A stretch of DNA of 64,000 nucleotides from UBA7703 sp034933205 (GTDB lineage Bacteria; Bacillota; Clostridia; Christensenellales; CAG-138). The stretch lies in NCBI GenBank assembly GCA_034933205.1, contig JAYFNY010000001.1:62001-126000 (forward strand), read 5' to 3'. The translations under genes and the position numbers were made by a program. Numbering within the stretch: the first letter of the stretch is position 1; every line of letters begins with the position of its first letter. Below the pieces are notes generated by a model that saw only the letters and a program-made list of their open reading frames with translations, did not search any database and was not told the origin of the DNA. Shown here in pieces: positions 1 to 7,540 of this stretch.

Positions 1-275
1 ACGACCGTATAGGTGGTCTCGCCGATGCGAATGGTATCTTTGCTGAACCGATAATCCGTTTCGATTCCGTCCACCGTGCAGGAACCATTCCGGAAGAACT
101 CCAGATTCGCTGGGAAAGACGCAGAGACCGTCTGCGAATCCTGCCGCCACGCGGAGACATAATCCGGATAGTTGTACCGGATTCGGTAGATGATAACAAG
201 GGTTAAAATCGCCAGCAGGATTGCGCCAACGATGCCGCCGAGAATCCAAAGGATTCTCTTTTTCGTTTTTTTCAT
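1..275 (-). CDS. Membrane-anchored protein of unknown family (partial, C-terminus outside the window)
   Basis: The frame is open from an ATG at 273-275 to the window edge and gives 91 residues. The start is supported by a GGGAGGGA ribosome binding site. The product begins with a lysine-rich N-terminus (MKKTKKR), followed by one strongly hydrophobic helix at about residues 8-30, then a polar domain. This is the topology of a single-pass membrane-anchored protein with its main domain outside the cell. There is no lipobox cysteine. The visible domain contains FFRNGSCTVDGIETDY and GETTYTV, which I do not recognise. It is the last gene of a minus-strand unit and is separated from the RNA-repair cassette by about 340 bp, so I do not link the two functionally. 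Confidence 0.7.
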   Translation of the reverse strand, partial: MKKTKKRILWILGGIVGAILLAILTLVIIYRIRYNYPDYVSAWRQDSQTVSASFPANLEFFRNGSCTVDGIETDYRFSKDTIRIGETTYTV

Positions 276-612
276 AACTGTTCCCTCCCCGTAATTCTTC
301 TTGTTTGTGGATCGTGTTCGCCTTCCGGGTTCGAGCATAGTTCGGAGGCATACGCGATCGCAAACACCTGCTATCGTGTTTTCGACTATCTTTATTTAAA
401 ACGAATTTGTCAGGAAAACATTGGATGCGATCAGAAATGTTTCGAAAAAAGAATCGGCGCAGGAAAAAACACGGAATAGCTAAAGTTTATAAAGAATGAA
501 ACGAATCGGCGCGCAGGGAAATACGGCCTGACGTAAGCGCCTGAAATATTGGTATATGAAACTGGGAATTTGCGAAAGAATCACCGGGGATGATCGAACC
601 CGGTGTATGCCG
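276..612. other. Intergenic region, no gene seen apart from a terminator-like hairpin
   Basis: This stretch separates the truncated membrane protein from the end of the HD-kinase gene. Apart from the hairpin at 582-605, I see only short AT-rich patches. A possible weak minus-strand promoter for the first gene lies around 380-415 (CTGACA, then GATAGT 17 bp downstream on that strand), but the match is modest. Open frames here are antisense shadows. Confidence 0.5.
582..605 (-). terminator. Candidate terminator hairpin after the RNA-repair cassette
   Basis: CACCGGG and CCCGGTG form a perfect 7-bp inverted repeat around a 10-nt loop, 8 nt past the stop codon of the HD-kinase gene. On the minus strand it is followed by ATTCTTTCG, a poor U-tract, so termination may be weak. 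Confidence 0.45.
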
Positions 613-1770
613 TCATACGCAGCGCCACTCGATATCCTGCGCTTCGCTGGGAAGCGGAGGAACAAGCCGGTCGAGCATATGCCGGATCGCCGCCTGCGGC
701 ACGGCGCGGCTCCGCGACGCGTTGCGGCGAAGCTGCTCTTCCCAGTTCGTCTCCAGATAGATGACACGTGTCGTCGCGCCGTATGCGCTGAAAAGAGAGA
801 TTTGCTTTTTTCGGATCATTGCCGTCAGGTCGGTTGCGTTCCATACGAACGGCTGCCGGTTACGAAGCAGCTCCATTGCGCGCTGCTTTGCGGCGACGAC
901 GACCGGAGCCTGCGACTTTTCCGGGGAAACACCAAGCTCCTCCCGGATATCGTCGAGCGAAAGGACGGGCAGACCGGGCAGATTCCGGTGAAGATAAGTA
1001 TCCTTGCCGACGCCGGGCAGGCCGGAGAGCATGAAAATCTGCCCCCAGCTTGCGTCATACCGCGGAACGGGCCAGCGACTGTCGCCGGAGAGGTAGAGAT
1101 AGCGCTCAAACGTCGAGCGAAACGGATAAGGCGCGTCGAGACAACCCTGCTCCTGCGCGAGTTCCGCAAAAAAATCGATGGCGTCGAGCAGTTGTTTTGT
1201 GTCCGTGCTGACGCGTCCGCGCGCGTCCGCTCTTGCGAGGATCGCAAGAAGCCGGTTGGAAAACCAATTTGCCTGCGCGCCGTCCGAGGAGAGCTGAATC
1301 ACTTTGCGTTCCGGCATGGGCAGATCCTGCACGTGAACAGGCGCCATATGCGAGCGGATCAGCTGGCAGACGGACTCCCGCATGGACTGCTTCTCCGGCG
1401 TTCCGCAAAGGCCGAAGGTCAGCCAGAGCAGAGTGCGGGCCGTGCCGGCGCCTGTCAGCGAGTGGTGCGGGGAGGACCAGGCACCGTCTTCGAAGCGCGT
1501 GCAGACCGCTTTGCCGACGTCGTGCAGAAGGGCGGCCAGAAACAGGATTTGCCGCTCGCGGCCGGGCAGCGCGCGCCATTCGCCGTCCGAAACCAGCGCC
1601 TCGCAGACCATCCGGGTATGCGTAAGGACGTCGCCCTCGCCGTGCCAGACCGGATTTTGCGGTATGGAGGAAAGGCGGGCAAGCGTTTCGCCAAGCGCGC
1701 TTTGCAGAATCATCGGCCAGTCGATCGGTTCGCCGGGTTCGGGAACCAGGGAGAGAATCGGCTCAGGCAT
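613..1770 (-). CDS. HD-Pnk type end-healing enzyme: HD phosphoesterase fused to polynucleotide kinase
   Basis: This 385-residue protein appears to have two catalytic parts. The N-terminal half carries an HD phosphohydrolase signature (LLHDVGK, HD at residues 83-84, with an upstream His at 51). The C-terminal half has a P-loop kinase motif GLPGVGKDT at about 250-258, a SLDDIR motif like the 5'-OH acceptor site of T4-type polynucleotide kinases, and an Arg-rich lid (RRNASRSR). The order matches the HD-Pnk family, in which the HD domain removes 2',3'-cyclic or 3' phosphates and the kinase phosphorylates 5'-OH ends. The ATG at 1768-1770 overlaps the end of the ligase gene by 8 bp, which indicates translational coupling. 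Healing of RNA ends for the neighbouring ligase is inferred; activity on DNA is also possible. Confidence 0.75.
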   Translation of the reverse strand: MPEPILSLVPEPGEPIDWPMILQSALGETLARLSSIPQNPVWHGEGDVLTHTRMVCEALVSDGEWRALPGRERQILFLAALLHDVGKAVCTRFEDGAWSSPHHSLTGAGTARTLLWLTFGLCGTPEKQSMRESVCQLIRSHMAPVHVQDLPMPERKVIQLSSDGAQANWFSNRLLAILARADARGRVSTDTKQLLDAIDFFAELAQEQGCLDAPYPFRSTFERYLYLSGDSRWPVPRYDASWGQIFMLSGLPGVGKDTYLHRNLPGLPVLSLDDIREELGVSPEKSQAPVVVAAKQRAMELLRNRQPFVWNATDLTAMIRKKQISLFSAYGATTRVIYLETNWEEQLRRNASRSRAVPQAAIRHMLDRLVPPLPSEAQDIEWRCV

Positions 1771-2596
1771 CTGCGTTCTCCCTGTCGTCACGTGGCAGCT
1801 GCGGCGCAAAAAGCGCCTCCATCGGACAGCGCAGCTGGTTCGGGATGATCGTGCGCTGCAACCAGGCGGTGTCGTCTTCCGCAATTCCCTGCAGGTAGGA
1901 GGCGCGCACAAATTTCATACGCCGTTGGACGGCGCCGTCCGCTTCCACTTTGATGTAAAGTCCTTCCATCAAAGGCGACGCGTCCGTTTCCGCACAGTAC
2001 TTTTCCGCATCCAGCCCGGCTTCGCTGCAATACTGCCGGAGGCTTTCCAGATGCGGCTCACGCATGTAGCGGGACGGACCAAGGAATCCCTTAAGCTCGG
2101 ACAGAGTCGAAAACGTACCCTGCGTGAGGACGGGTACCGATCTAACCGGCAGCACGGAAAGAAGCGCGCGGCGGCTTGCCGTATCCAGAAACAGACCGGC
2201 GTCGCGGTCGAAAACGTCGAATTCCAGAAAATAATGCGGCAGGTCGTTGTAATACACGGTGTGCTTGGCATAGAGCCACTCGCCATAGAGGATATACCGT
2301 GCGCCCAGTACGCGATAGAATGCGTCCCGATGGACGTTCGCCCATTGTTTGAAGAGCGCATAGTGCCGCTCACTGTATCCTCCGGTGAGATAGTGTCCCC
2401 GGCTCTGCAGCAGCAGCGTCCCGTCGCCGTCGAACGAAACACCGCAGTTCGCGCCGTCGCATTTTTCTTCTACGACGATGCGTTCCCCGGCGATTTCACA
2501 AAACGGGATTCGGCTTATGTCTTCGTCGCCGGCCTGAAGACGCGAACCTTCGAGGTGCGGCGTGCGCGGGTATTTTCGGATGCTGTAATCCATCAT
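1763..2596 (-). CDS. RNA ligase (nucleotidyltransferase superfamily)
   Basis: This 277-residue protein carries the hallmark ligase motif I EEKCDGANCG, with the AMP-accepting lysine at about residue 45. Further motifs are GEWLYAKH (motif III-like, about 105-112), EGLYIK (motif IV) and KFVRASY (motif V). It lacks OB-fold or BRCT additions, and its length suits a small RNA ligase of the Rnl family rather than a replicative DNA ligase. It should seal 5'-phosphate/3'-OH ends produced by the adjacent HD-kinase. Its ATG overlaps the methyltransferase stop as ATGA, with a GAGGA site just upstream. A second in-frame ATG at 2591-2593 is an equally plausible start. The RNA over DNA preference is family inference. 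Confidence 0.75.
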   Translation of the reverse strand: MMDYSIRKYPRTPHLEGSRLQAGDEDISRIPFCEIAGERIVVEEKCDGANCGVSFDGDGTLLLQSRGHYLTGGYSERHYALFKQWANVHRDAFYRVLGARYILYGEWLYAKHTVYYNDLPHYFLEFDVFDRDAGLFLDTASRRALLSVLPVRSVPVLTQGTFSTLSELKGFLGPSRYMREPHLESLRQYCSEAGLDAEKYCAETDASPLMEGLYIKVEADGAVQRRMKFVRASYLQGIAEDDTAWLQRTIIPNQLRCPMEALFAPQLPRDDRENADA

Positions 2597-3297
2597 GGTT
2601 CCTCGTGCCTTTCCATCGTTGCGATCAGGATCAAATGCTCCGGTACACTGGAAAAACGCAGCCGCGTGCAGCCCGCTTCGGAAAAGTGCCGGGTCAGCAC
2701 GTCCTGCGTGAGCAAATGGATATGCTCCGGATTGTCGTCCTCCTTCGAGGGAACGGAGACCACGACAGAACGCTTTGCGAGCCGCACGGCGTTTCGTACC
2801 GCCGCGGCGGTATCCGGGATATGCTCCAGTACCTCAAGCAGGGTTACAACGTCGAACCGGCGGTCGTCCGAGTAGGCGCACAGATCCGCCTGCCGCGCCT
2901 GCAGACGGGAGATCCCGCCGAGACGTACCGTGTTTAAAAACGAAACCCTGCCCGGCAGCAGATCGAGGCTCGTGATCTCCGCTTCCGGGAACGCGTCCAT
3001 ACAGGGCCAGAGAAATGCCCCGCGCCCGCTTCCGACGTCCAGAAGAGAGGAAAACGGAACCGCGTGCAGAAAACCGAGTACGGCGCGGATCCGGGGCAGG
3101 TTTGCGTGGCTTTTTTTGAAATGATAGAGTTCGAGTCCGGCTTCCCTGCCCGCCAGAAGCAGCTCTTCCAGCTCGCCTTCGGAAAGCGAATTCAGATCGT
3201 CCAGCAGCAACCGCTCGGGGAGCGGGGAAACGCCGTTCAGCGAGCCGCGCACATAGGCCGCCGCGAGGCGGAGATAGTATTCGTCGGAAAATGCCAT
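2593..3297 (-). CDS. Class I SAM-dependent methyltransferase of the RNA-repair cassette
   Basis: This 234-residue protein has a Rossmann methyltransferase core: the SAM-binding motif LLDVGSGRG at about 85-93, an acidic second strand (TSLDLLPGR), and EVLEHIPD. The E-x-x-EH pattern recalls the metal site of Hen1 2'-O-methyltransferases, which protect repaired RNA 3' ends, but the same sequence is common in small-molecule methyltransferases, so the substrate is not proven. The start is set by AAAAGGAGA eight bases upstream, and a consensus promoter lies just before it. It is first in a three-gene overlapping operon with the ligase and HD-kinase, which supports a role on nucleic-acid ends. Confidence 0.65.
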   Translation of the reverse strand: MAFSDEYYLRLAAAYVRGSLNGVSPLPERLLLDDLNSLSEGELEELLLAGREAGLELYHFKKSHANLPRIRAVLGFLHAVPFSSLLDVGSGRGAFLWPCMDAFPEAEITSLDLLPGRVSFLNTVRLGGISRLQARQADLCAYSDDRRFDVVTLLEVLEHIPDTAAAVRNAVRLAKRSVVVSVPSKEDDNPEHIHLLTQDVLTRHFSEAGCTRLRFSSVPEHLILIATMERHEEP

Positions 3298-3328
3298 GGC
3301 AGATTCTCCTTTTGCGGTGCTTTGGTTC

Positions 3329-3357
3329 ACTATAGTTTGGCAGCGCGGCGTTGTCAA
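3329..3357 (-). promoter_or_regulatory. Sigma-A promoter of the RNA-repair operon
   Basis: On the minus strand TTGACA (complement of 3352-3357) and TATAGT (complement of 3329-3334) are separated by exactly 17 bp. Transcription would begin about 25 nt before the methyltransferase start codon, leaving almost no leader. Confidence 0.75.
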
Positions 3358-3452
3358 GAAACGCACGCCGGGATTTGGACGGCATCCGAATTTTGAACGG
3401 GGGCGGGCGGGCCGTCTGCCGTTTTTTTCGTTACGGAAACACGATCGCTGCA

Positions 3453-3481
3453 TTGTTTTGTCCGCGGGTTTCCCCTATACT
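3453..3481 (+). promoter_or_regulatory. Sigma-A promoter reading into the tandem-repeat leader
   Basis: TTGTTT at 3453-3458 and TATACT at 3476-3481 are 17 bp apart. The predicted start near 3488 places the 47-bp tandem repeats inside the 5' untranslated region of the 148-residue gene. Confidence 0.6.
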
Positions 3482-3491
3482 GAATCTTAGC

Positions 3492-3668
3492 GAAATTTGT
3501 AATAAAACGGACGAACGCATTCCCAAACGAAAACGTATTGAAATCAGTAATGAATCAGGCAAACGCTTCCCAAACGAAAGCATAGTGAAATTTATAATAA
3601 ATCCGGCAAACGCGTTCCAAACGAAGCTATAGCGAAATCAGTAATAAATCCGGCAAACGCGTTCCAGC
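3492..3668. repeat. Tandem repeat, about 47-bp unit, 3.7 imperfect copies
   Basis: Copies begin at 3492, 3540, 3587 and 3634, each opening with GAAATYWGTAATRAAT or GAAATTTRTAATAAA and continuing with a GGCAAACGC/TTCC segment. Units are 48, 47 and 47 bp; the last is cut short by the leader of the next gene. The repeat is not in phase with any long open frame. Confidence 0.85.
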
Positions 3669-3701
3669 GCACGATTCCTGAAAGAGAATAGGGAGACGAA
3701 T

Positions 3702-4148
3702 ATGAGCAAGTATCCGCGCAGAGAACCGAGCACAATGCGCCTGAAAGGATTCTGGAGAGACCGCCGCGGGAACGGGCAGGCTTTTCTCGATCGGTTTCGC
3801 GACTATCTTCGCAGCCTGCGGTATGCGTTTCTGCGCGCGTGGAACGGGTTCGATCATGAGGACGTTTACGAAGTCGGGTCCCGCACCATCGAGCGTCTGG
3901 CGGACACGATGCAGGAATTCGCGATTGGCCACCGGGCGCAAATCCTTGCGCCGGAAGTCGACGAAGCCGCGCAGACCATCTGTAAAAACCTGAGCTATTA
4001 CGATACGGACCGTGCCCGGAAGGAGCTTTTTCCGGACGCCGAGAACTATACCGATGAACAGATGGCAAAAGCGCATGCGCTGGAAGACGAAAAGATCCGG
4101 GAAGCGTTCAAACTGTTTGGCGAATTCTACCGAAGATTCTGGTATTGA
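3702..4148 (+). CDS. Small soluble protein of unknown family
   Basis: The product is 148 residues, highly charged and predicted helical, with no signal peptide or membrane segment. The start has an AGGGAGA site six bases upstream; an internal ATG (residue 12, MRLKGF) is a weaker alternative. The N-terminus is Arg-rich (RLKGFWRDRRGNGQ) and the rest is acidic-amphipathic, with DEDKI-type helices near the C-terminus. I recognise no catalytic motif or family. It precedes the Hsp70/AAA+ locus, but a separate consensus promoter lies downstream at 4256-4284, so it may be its own transcription unit. Confidence 0.6.
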   Translation: MSKYPRREPSTMRLKGFWRDRRGNGQAFLDRFRDYLRSLRYAFLRAWNGFDHEDVYEVGSRTIERLADTMQEFAIGHRAQILAPEVDEAAQTICKNLSYYDTDRARKELFPDAENYTDEQMAKAHALEDEKIREAFKLFGEFYRRFWY

Positions 4149-4255
4149 ACGACTCTGTGCAAAACAGGATTCGTTTGCCGAAAAGGCGCGTCTTTTGTCC
4201 CGGCAGCCGTTCGGCGGGCGTTGGAAAAAACATGCTGCGGAAATCGTATTTTCGG

Positions 4256-4284
4256 TTGAAACGAAAAATGAGTTGCGTTATAAT
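4256..4284 (+). promoter_or_regulatory. Consensus sigma-A promoter upstream of the Hsp70/AAA+ locus
   Basis: TTGAAA at 4256-4261 and a perfect TATAAT at 4279-4284 are separated by 17 bp. The predicted start, about 4291, is roughly 430 nt before the first well-supported start codon of the locus. Confidence 0.75.
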
Positions 4285-4290
4285 CACAAC

Positions 4291-4721
4291 AAACTTGCGT
4301 ATATACATCCGGAAAATCGAGCGAGCTTTGTCGGCCGCCGCTTCCCTGCGCGAAGGGATCGGCTCTTGATCACGAGGATGGATTCCACTTGAAATTCCGC
4401 GCGTAAGCGGATTCGCCGGTTCGCAAAAGGAAGCTCGTAAATACAAATTGTCCGTAAAATATCGGACGGGCGGATGCGTTTGAACGGCGGGCAACGAGGG
4501 ATTCCCGCTTTCGAATAGAAGTACCGATCGAGGTATATTTTCCGGTAAAGCCATAGAACGATCCATAACGATTGCGACATATGTCCCAAAGGCATTGTGG
4601 CGATTGTGCGTATACGGCTGTCTGCGAATGGAAATCACCCGGCGTGCCGCATAAAATAAGGCGCGGGGCGCGGCGGTCAAGCGGCTGCCTGAGAAGCAAG
4701 GCCGGGAAAGGGATCGCCAAC
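4291..4721 (+). other. Long untranslated leader without a recognised gene
   Basis: Between the promoter at 4256-4284 and the start codon at 4722 there are about 430 nt. I find no convincing ribosome binding site plus open frame and no riboswitch family I know. Small stem-loops are possible (for example around 4395-4415), but none is diagnostic. An in-frame upstream ATG at 4572 would lengthen the next gene by 50 Cys- and Arg-rich residues; it has no good ribosome binding site. Confidence 0.4.
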
Positions 4722-5282
4722 ATGTTACGAAACACAGCGAAACGAAAAACGCAAATCTGGCAAATCGAAGAAGCTCTAAACCGAAAAAACAGATCCGGCC
4801 TCCCGGTTTCCGTGAAGGCGCTTGAAAAGCGCACGGAAATCGACGATGCGATCCGGCGCCGGGGGAGAAAACAATCCGCGGTGGATTATGTGTTTCACAT
4901 GCTGCCGGAGCGCGGGTTCCGTCTGGCGAACGGTGAAGCGGACTGGGTTCGTTTTTATAAGTACGCGAGGATCGAAGCGGATGTTTGGTCCACGTTCTCC
5001 AGCGGAGCGCACCGGCCGAGCAAGGAGACGCTGCTCAAGATCATCGTCGGGCTGCGGCTCAGCGAAGACGAAGCGTGCGAACTGCTCTCGCTGGAGGGGA
5101 ACGGGTTTCGCAGCGACGATAAGCGGGACAATGTTCTGCTTGCCTGCATGGAATGCGGCTACTATGAAATCGAGGACGTTTATGAAATCCTGGAGGAATA
5201 CGGCGGGGTGGTCGTCAACGGAAAACGACTGTTCCAAAATATTTACAGAGGCTCCCGGGCAAAGGAAAACACGCCCGAGTGA
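4722..5282 (+). CDS. XRE-like helical domain protein (domain seen at the C-terminus of Firmicutes macro-domain proteins)
   Basis: The product is 186 residues when started at the ATG preceded by AAAGGGA. From about residue 55 on, it follows the pattern of a helical, helix-turn-helix-like domain that many clostridial macro-domain proteins carry at their C-terminus: YVFHMLPERG, then YARIEADVWSTFSSG and RPSKETLLKIIVGLRLSEDE, then DKRDNVLLACMECG and YEIEDVYEILEEYG. The central part resembles a Cro/C1 fold. No catalytic domain is fused here. The N-terminus (IEEALNRKN) resembles the 58-residue protein encoded at 12862, in the same locus. Regulatory, DNA-binding or protein-adaptor roles are all possible. 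Confidence 0.6.
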   Translation: MLRNTAKRKTQIWQIEEALNRKNRSGLPVSVKALEKRTEIDDAIRRRGRKQSAVDYVFHMLPERGFRLANGEADWVRFYKYARIEADVWSTFSSGAHRPSKETLLKIIVGLRLSEDEACELLSLEGNGFRSDDKRDNVLLACMECGYYEIEDVYEILEEYGGVVVNGKRLFQNIYRGSRAKENTPE

Positions 5283-5420
5283 TTCCGGCGCAGGATCGGG
5301 AGCGGATCGGTTCATGGGAAATGGAAAGATTGGACGCCGTCCACGAAAGAAGGACGGAAACATAATAAACTAGCAGCATAGGGAATCGAAATTCCCACAA
5401 TACGATCGGAGGAAGGCACC

Positions 5421-6569
5421 ATGTTGAATTTAAACAAACACGATATTGCAAACCTGCGCGGCGCTGCGGAGAAAGCGATTTCCGAATTGCAGGAAGGACA
5501 GTCCGTCCGGGACGTGCTGACGAGCCTTTATGTTTCGGGGCTTCCGGATAAAACCGAAAACCAGGGCGAGATCATGGCGGATCGCGTGATTGAGCTTGTT
5601 GCCGGCTATACGGCGGATTGCAAAGCGGCCATGGAGAATTTCGGGGCGTGGTTCGATCAGTCCATGGAAAAGGTGCTGGACGGCAAGGATCTCGCCGGGC
5701 GCTGCTCGCTGCTCTATCAGATGGCGCAGTCGCTCACGGCGGTGAATGCGGCGCTGCTCGAACAGCACCTCAAGGATGCGAAGATCGACGTGGCGAGCGT
5801 GCTCGCCGGCATGGGCGAATACACGCTGGATCCCGCCGCCGCTACGCCGGAGCTTGAAGCGGAGCTTCGCGAACAGGTACGTCAGGCGCTCGAAAACAAT
5901 TCGATTTTCGCCGGCCAGATGGGCAGCCTGTCGCAGTTGCTCGATCAGATTCAGACCGGCGGCGACGCGGCGGAAACGATTGTCAACTACGGCGTGAAAT
6001 CGGCGGATATCAAAGCGGTTGCGGCGATGATCGCATATGTCGAAGCGAAGAAAGGCAATATGGAAGGAATCGCGTCGAACGTTACGCTGGATGAAATCAC
6101 CATCGGCGTTTGCGCGGCGATCGAGGTCGAACAGGTTGCGGCGAACGCGGAGAGCGGGATCGTCGCCGAGGATGTCGCCCGCCTGATTCTGCAGATTCTG
6201 GGCGCTGTCGCGGCGGTTTACCTGATTATCAACCTTTCGATTCTGACAACGGTGTTCGTTTCGCTTTTGCTTCCGAGCGTGTTCGGTTCAATCGTGGGTC
6301 TGCTGCTCGGTTTCGCCGTCGCCTGCATAATTGCCGAAGATGTGCTGGATTTCTCGCTCAAAGTGGCGGACAAAGCGGCGGATCTCGCGATTGTCTCCGT
6401 CAAGGCCCTGGGAAGAGGCTTCAAGAAGCTAGGCGCCTGGATATCGCAGGCGATGCCCGGACTGGTGAATGCCGTATCGTCGGCGGTTACCGCGCTGGTT
6501 CGCTTGATGCAGCGGGGCGTCGCGCGCCTTCGCGGCAAGCAAACGGCTACCGCAACCGTACAGGCATAG
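5421..6569 (+). CDS. Integral membrane protein of unknown family
   Basis: This is a 382-residue protein with GATCGGAGGAAGG upstream of its ATG. Residues 1-250 are a helical soluble region with long acidic and amphipathic helices. Two closely spaced hydrophobic helices follow at about 258-305 (VYLIINLSILTTVFVSLLL and FGSIVGLLLGFAVACII). The tail is basic and amphipathic and ends in RLRGKQTATATVQA. I know no family match. The gene sits between the XRE-like gene and a coiled-coil gene, in the same direction as the Hsp70-like ATPase, whose C-terminus also carries a membrane segment, so a shared membrane assembly is conceivable. Confidence 0.6.
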   Translation: MLNLNKHDIANLRGAAEKAISELQEGQSVRDVLTSLYVSGLPDKTENQGEIMADRVIELVAGYTADCKAAMENFGAWFDQSMEKVLDGKDLAGRCSLLYQMAQSLTAVNAALLEQHLKDAKIDVASVLAGMGEYTLDPAAATPELEAELREQVRQALENNSIFAGQMGSLSQLLDQIQTGGDAAETIVNYGVKSADIKAVAAMIAYVEAKKGNMEGIASNVTLDEITIGVCAAIEVEQVAANAESGIVAEDVARLILQILGAVAAVYLIINLSILTTVFVSLLLPSVFGSIVGLLLGFAVACIIAEDVLDFSLKVADKAADLAIVSVKALGRGFKKLGAWISQAMPGLVNAVSSAVTALVRLMQRGVARLRGKQTATATVQA

Positions 6570-6613
6570 CTTCAGGGAAACCGTAAAGAAGAATGATTCG
6601 GCAGGAGGATAGA

Positions 6614-7468
6614 ATGCCAACGTTCAAAATAGAGCAGCTCGGAAAGAAATTTCTGGACAATCTGCGGGATCAGTCATCGGACCTGCGGATTGCCCGGGCG
6701 ATCGATAGCCAACTCATGCAAATTGCGGCGTATCGGGACGCTTACATAAAGGCTTGCGGCAACGCGCAGGTCAGCCGGAAGATCCAGGAGTGTCTCGTGC
6801 TTCAGCAAGGCATGGACGAGACGGCGCGCAAACGGGAGGCGGCGCAGTGCGTCGCGCGGGCCTACCTGAACGAAGGCGGTATTCACGAAAAGTTTGAGAC
6901 CGTATCCGCGTTTGCGTTCGAGCAGATGGACGAGGTGGACGATCCGGTGTTTCTCTACCGGTTCGTGTATGTAACGAATCTGCAGCTGGCAGTGTTCCAG
7001 CTGAACAAGGCGGTCGCAAAGAGGGACGAGCTTCGCGCGCCGCAGGCGGCTCTTCTGGATCAGGACACGTTTCTGCGCCAGATCGGGTGGATTTTTCCAC
7101 AGCCCCGCTTCGATCGGTTGGAGCAGGAGCTCCTGCAAATGAAAGCCGCGCCCGAGCCGGTCGACGGCACGGCTTGCGAGCGAAGGCTCGCCTCGATTCA
7201 GACGGAGCTTGACGAGCTGAACAATACGTTTCGGTTCAACAGCGATAAGATTGAAAGGATCAGGCAGTCGCTTTCCAGGCAGACGCCGGAGGTTCCGGAT
7301 TCGTATGAAGGGCTGGACGAGGCGCTCGAGCAAACGCTGTCCGCGGAAGCGCTCAGAGGACTCGATTCGCCGGACGGCGAGGCTTTGGATTACAAGCGGA
7401 CGCTGACGGACTACCTGCAAAACCGGTTGGAGCCGATTCTGGAGCAATGGCCAAAACCCGCGCCGTAA
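6614..7468 (+). CDS. Coiled-coil protein of unknown function
   Basis: The start ATG at 6614 follows CAGGAGGAT; an upstream ATG at 6593 is less well placed. The 284-residue product is soluble and almost entirely helical, with a likely coiled coil near residues 190-220 (SIQTELDELNNTFRF, KIERIRQSLSRQ). A second helical block at about 20-130 includes CVARAYLNEGG. No enzymatic motif is visible. It lies 44 bp after the membrane-protein gene and 72 bp before the Hsp70-like gene, so it may be an adaptor or co-chaperone-like partner. That role is inferred from position only. Confidence 0.6.
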   Translation: MPTFKIEQLGKKFLDNLRDQSSDLRIARAIDSQLMQIAAYRDAYIKACGNAQVSRKIQECLVLQQGMDETARKREAAQCVARAYLNEGGIHEKFETVSAFAFEQMDEVDDPVFLYRFVYVTNLQLAVFQLNKAVAKRDELRAPQAALLDQDTFLRQIGWIFPQPRFDRLEQELLQMKAAPEPVDGTACERRLASIQTELDELNNTFRFNSDKIERIRQSLSRQTPEVPDSYEGLDEALEQTLSAEALRGLDSPDGEALDYKRTLTDYLQNRLEPILEQWPKPAP

Positions 7469-7540
7469 CGATCGGATGATCGGGCGGCAACCGGAATTGA
7501 TCAATAAGGATACAGGGAAAATGGTTGGGAGGATGGAAAC

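Noticed and set aside
582..605. Partial tRNA (GGTTCGAT-like T arm on the minus strand)
   Set aside because: No acceptor, anticodon or D arm can be assembled around it; it is a simple hairpin with a 10-nt loop.
4572..4721. Upstream start adding 50 residues to the XRE-like protein
   Set aside because: The added segment is Cys/Arg-rich without a good ribosome binding site, whereas the ATG at 4722 has AAAGGGA at a suitable spacing.
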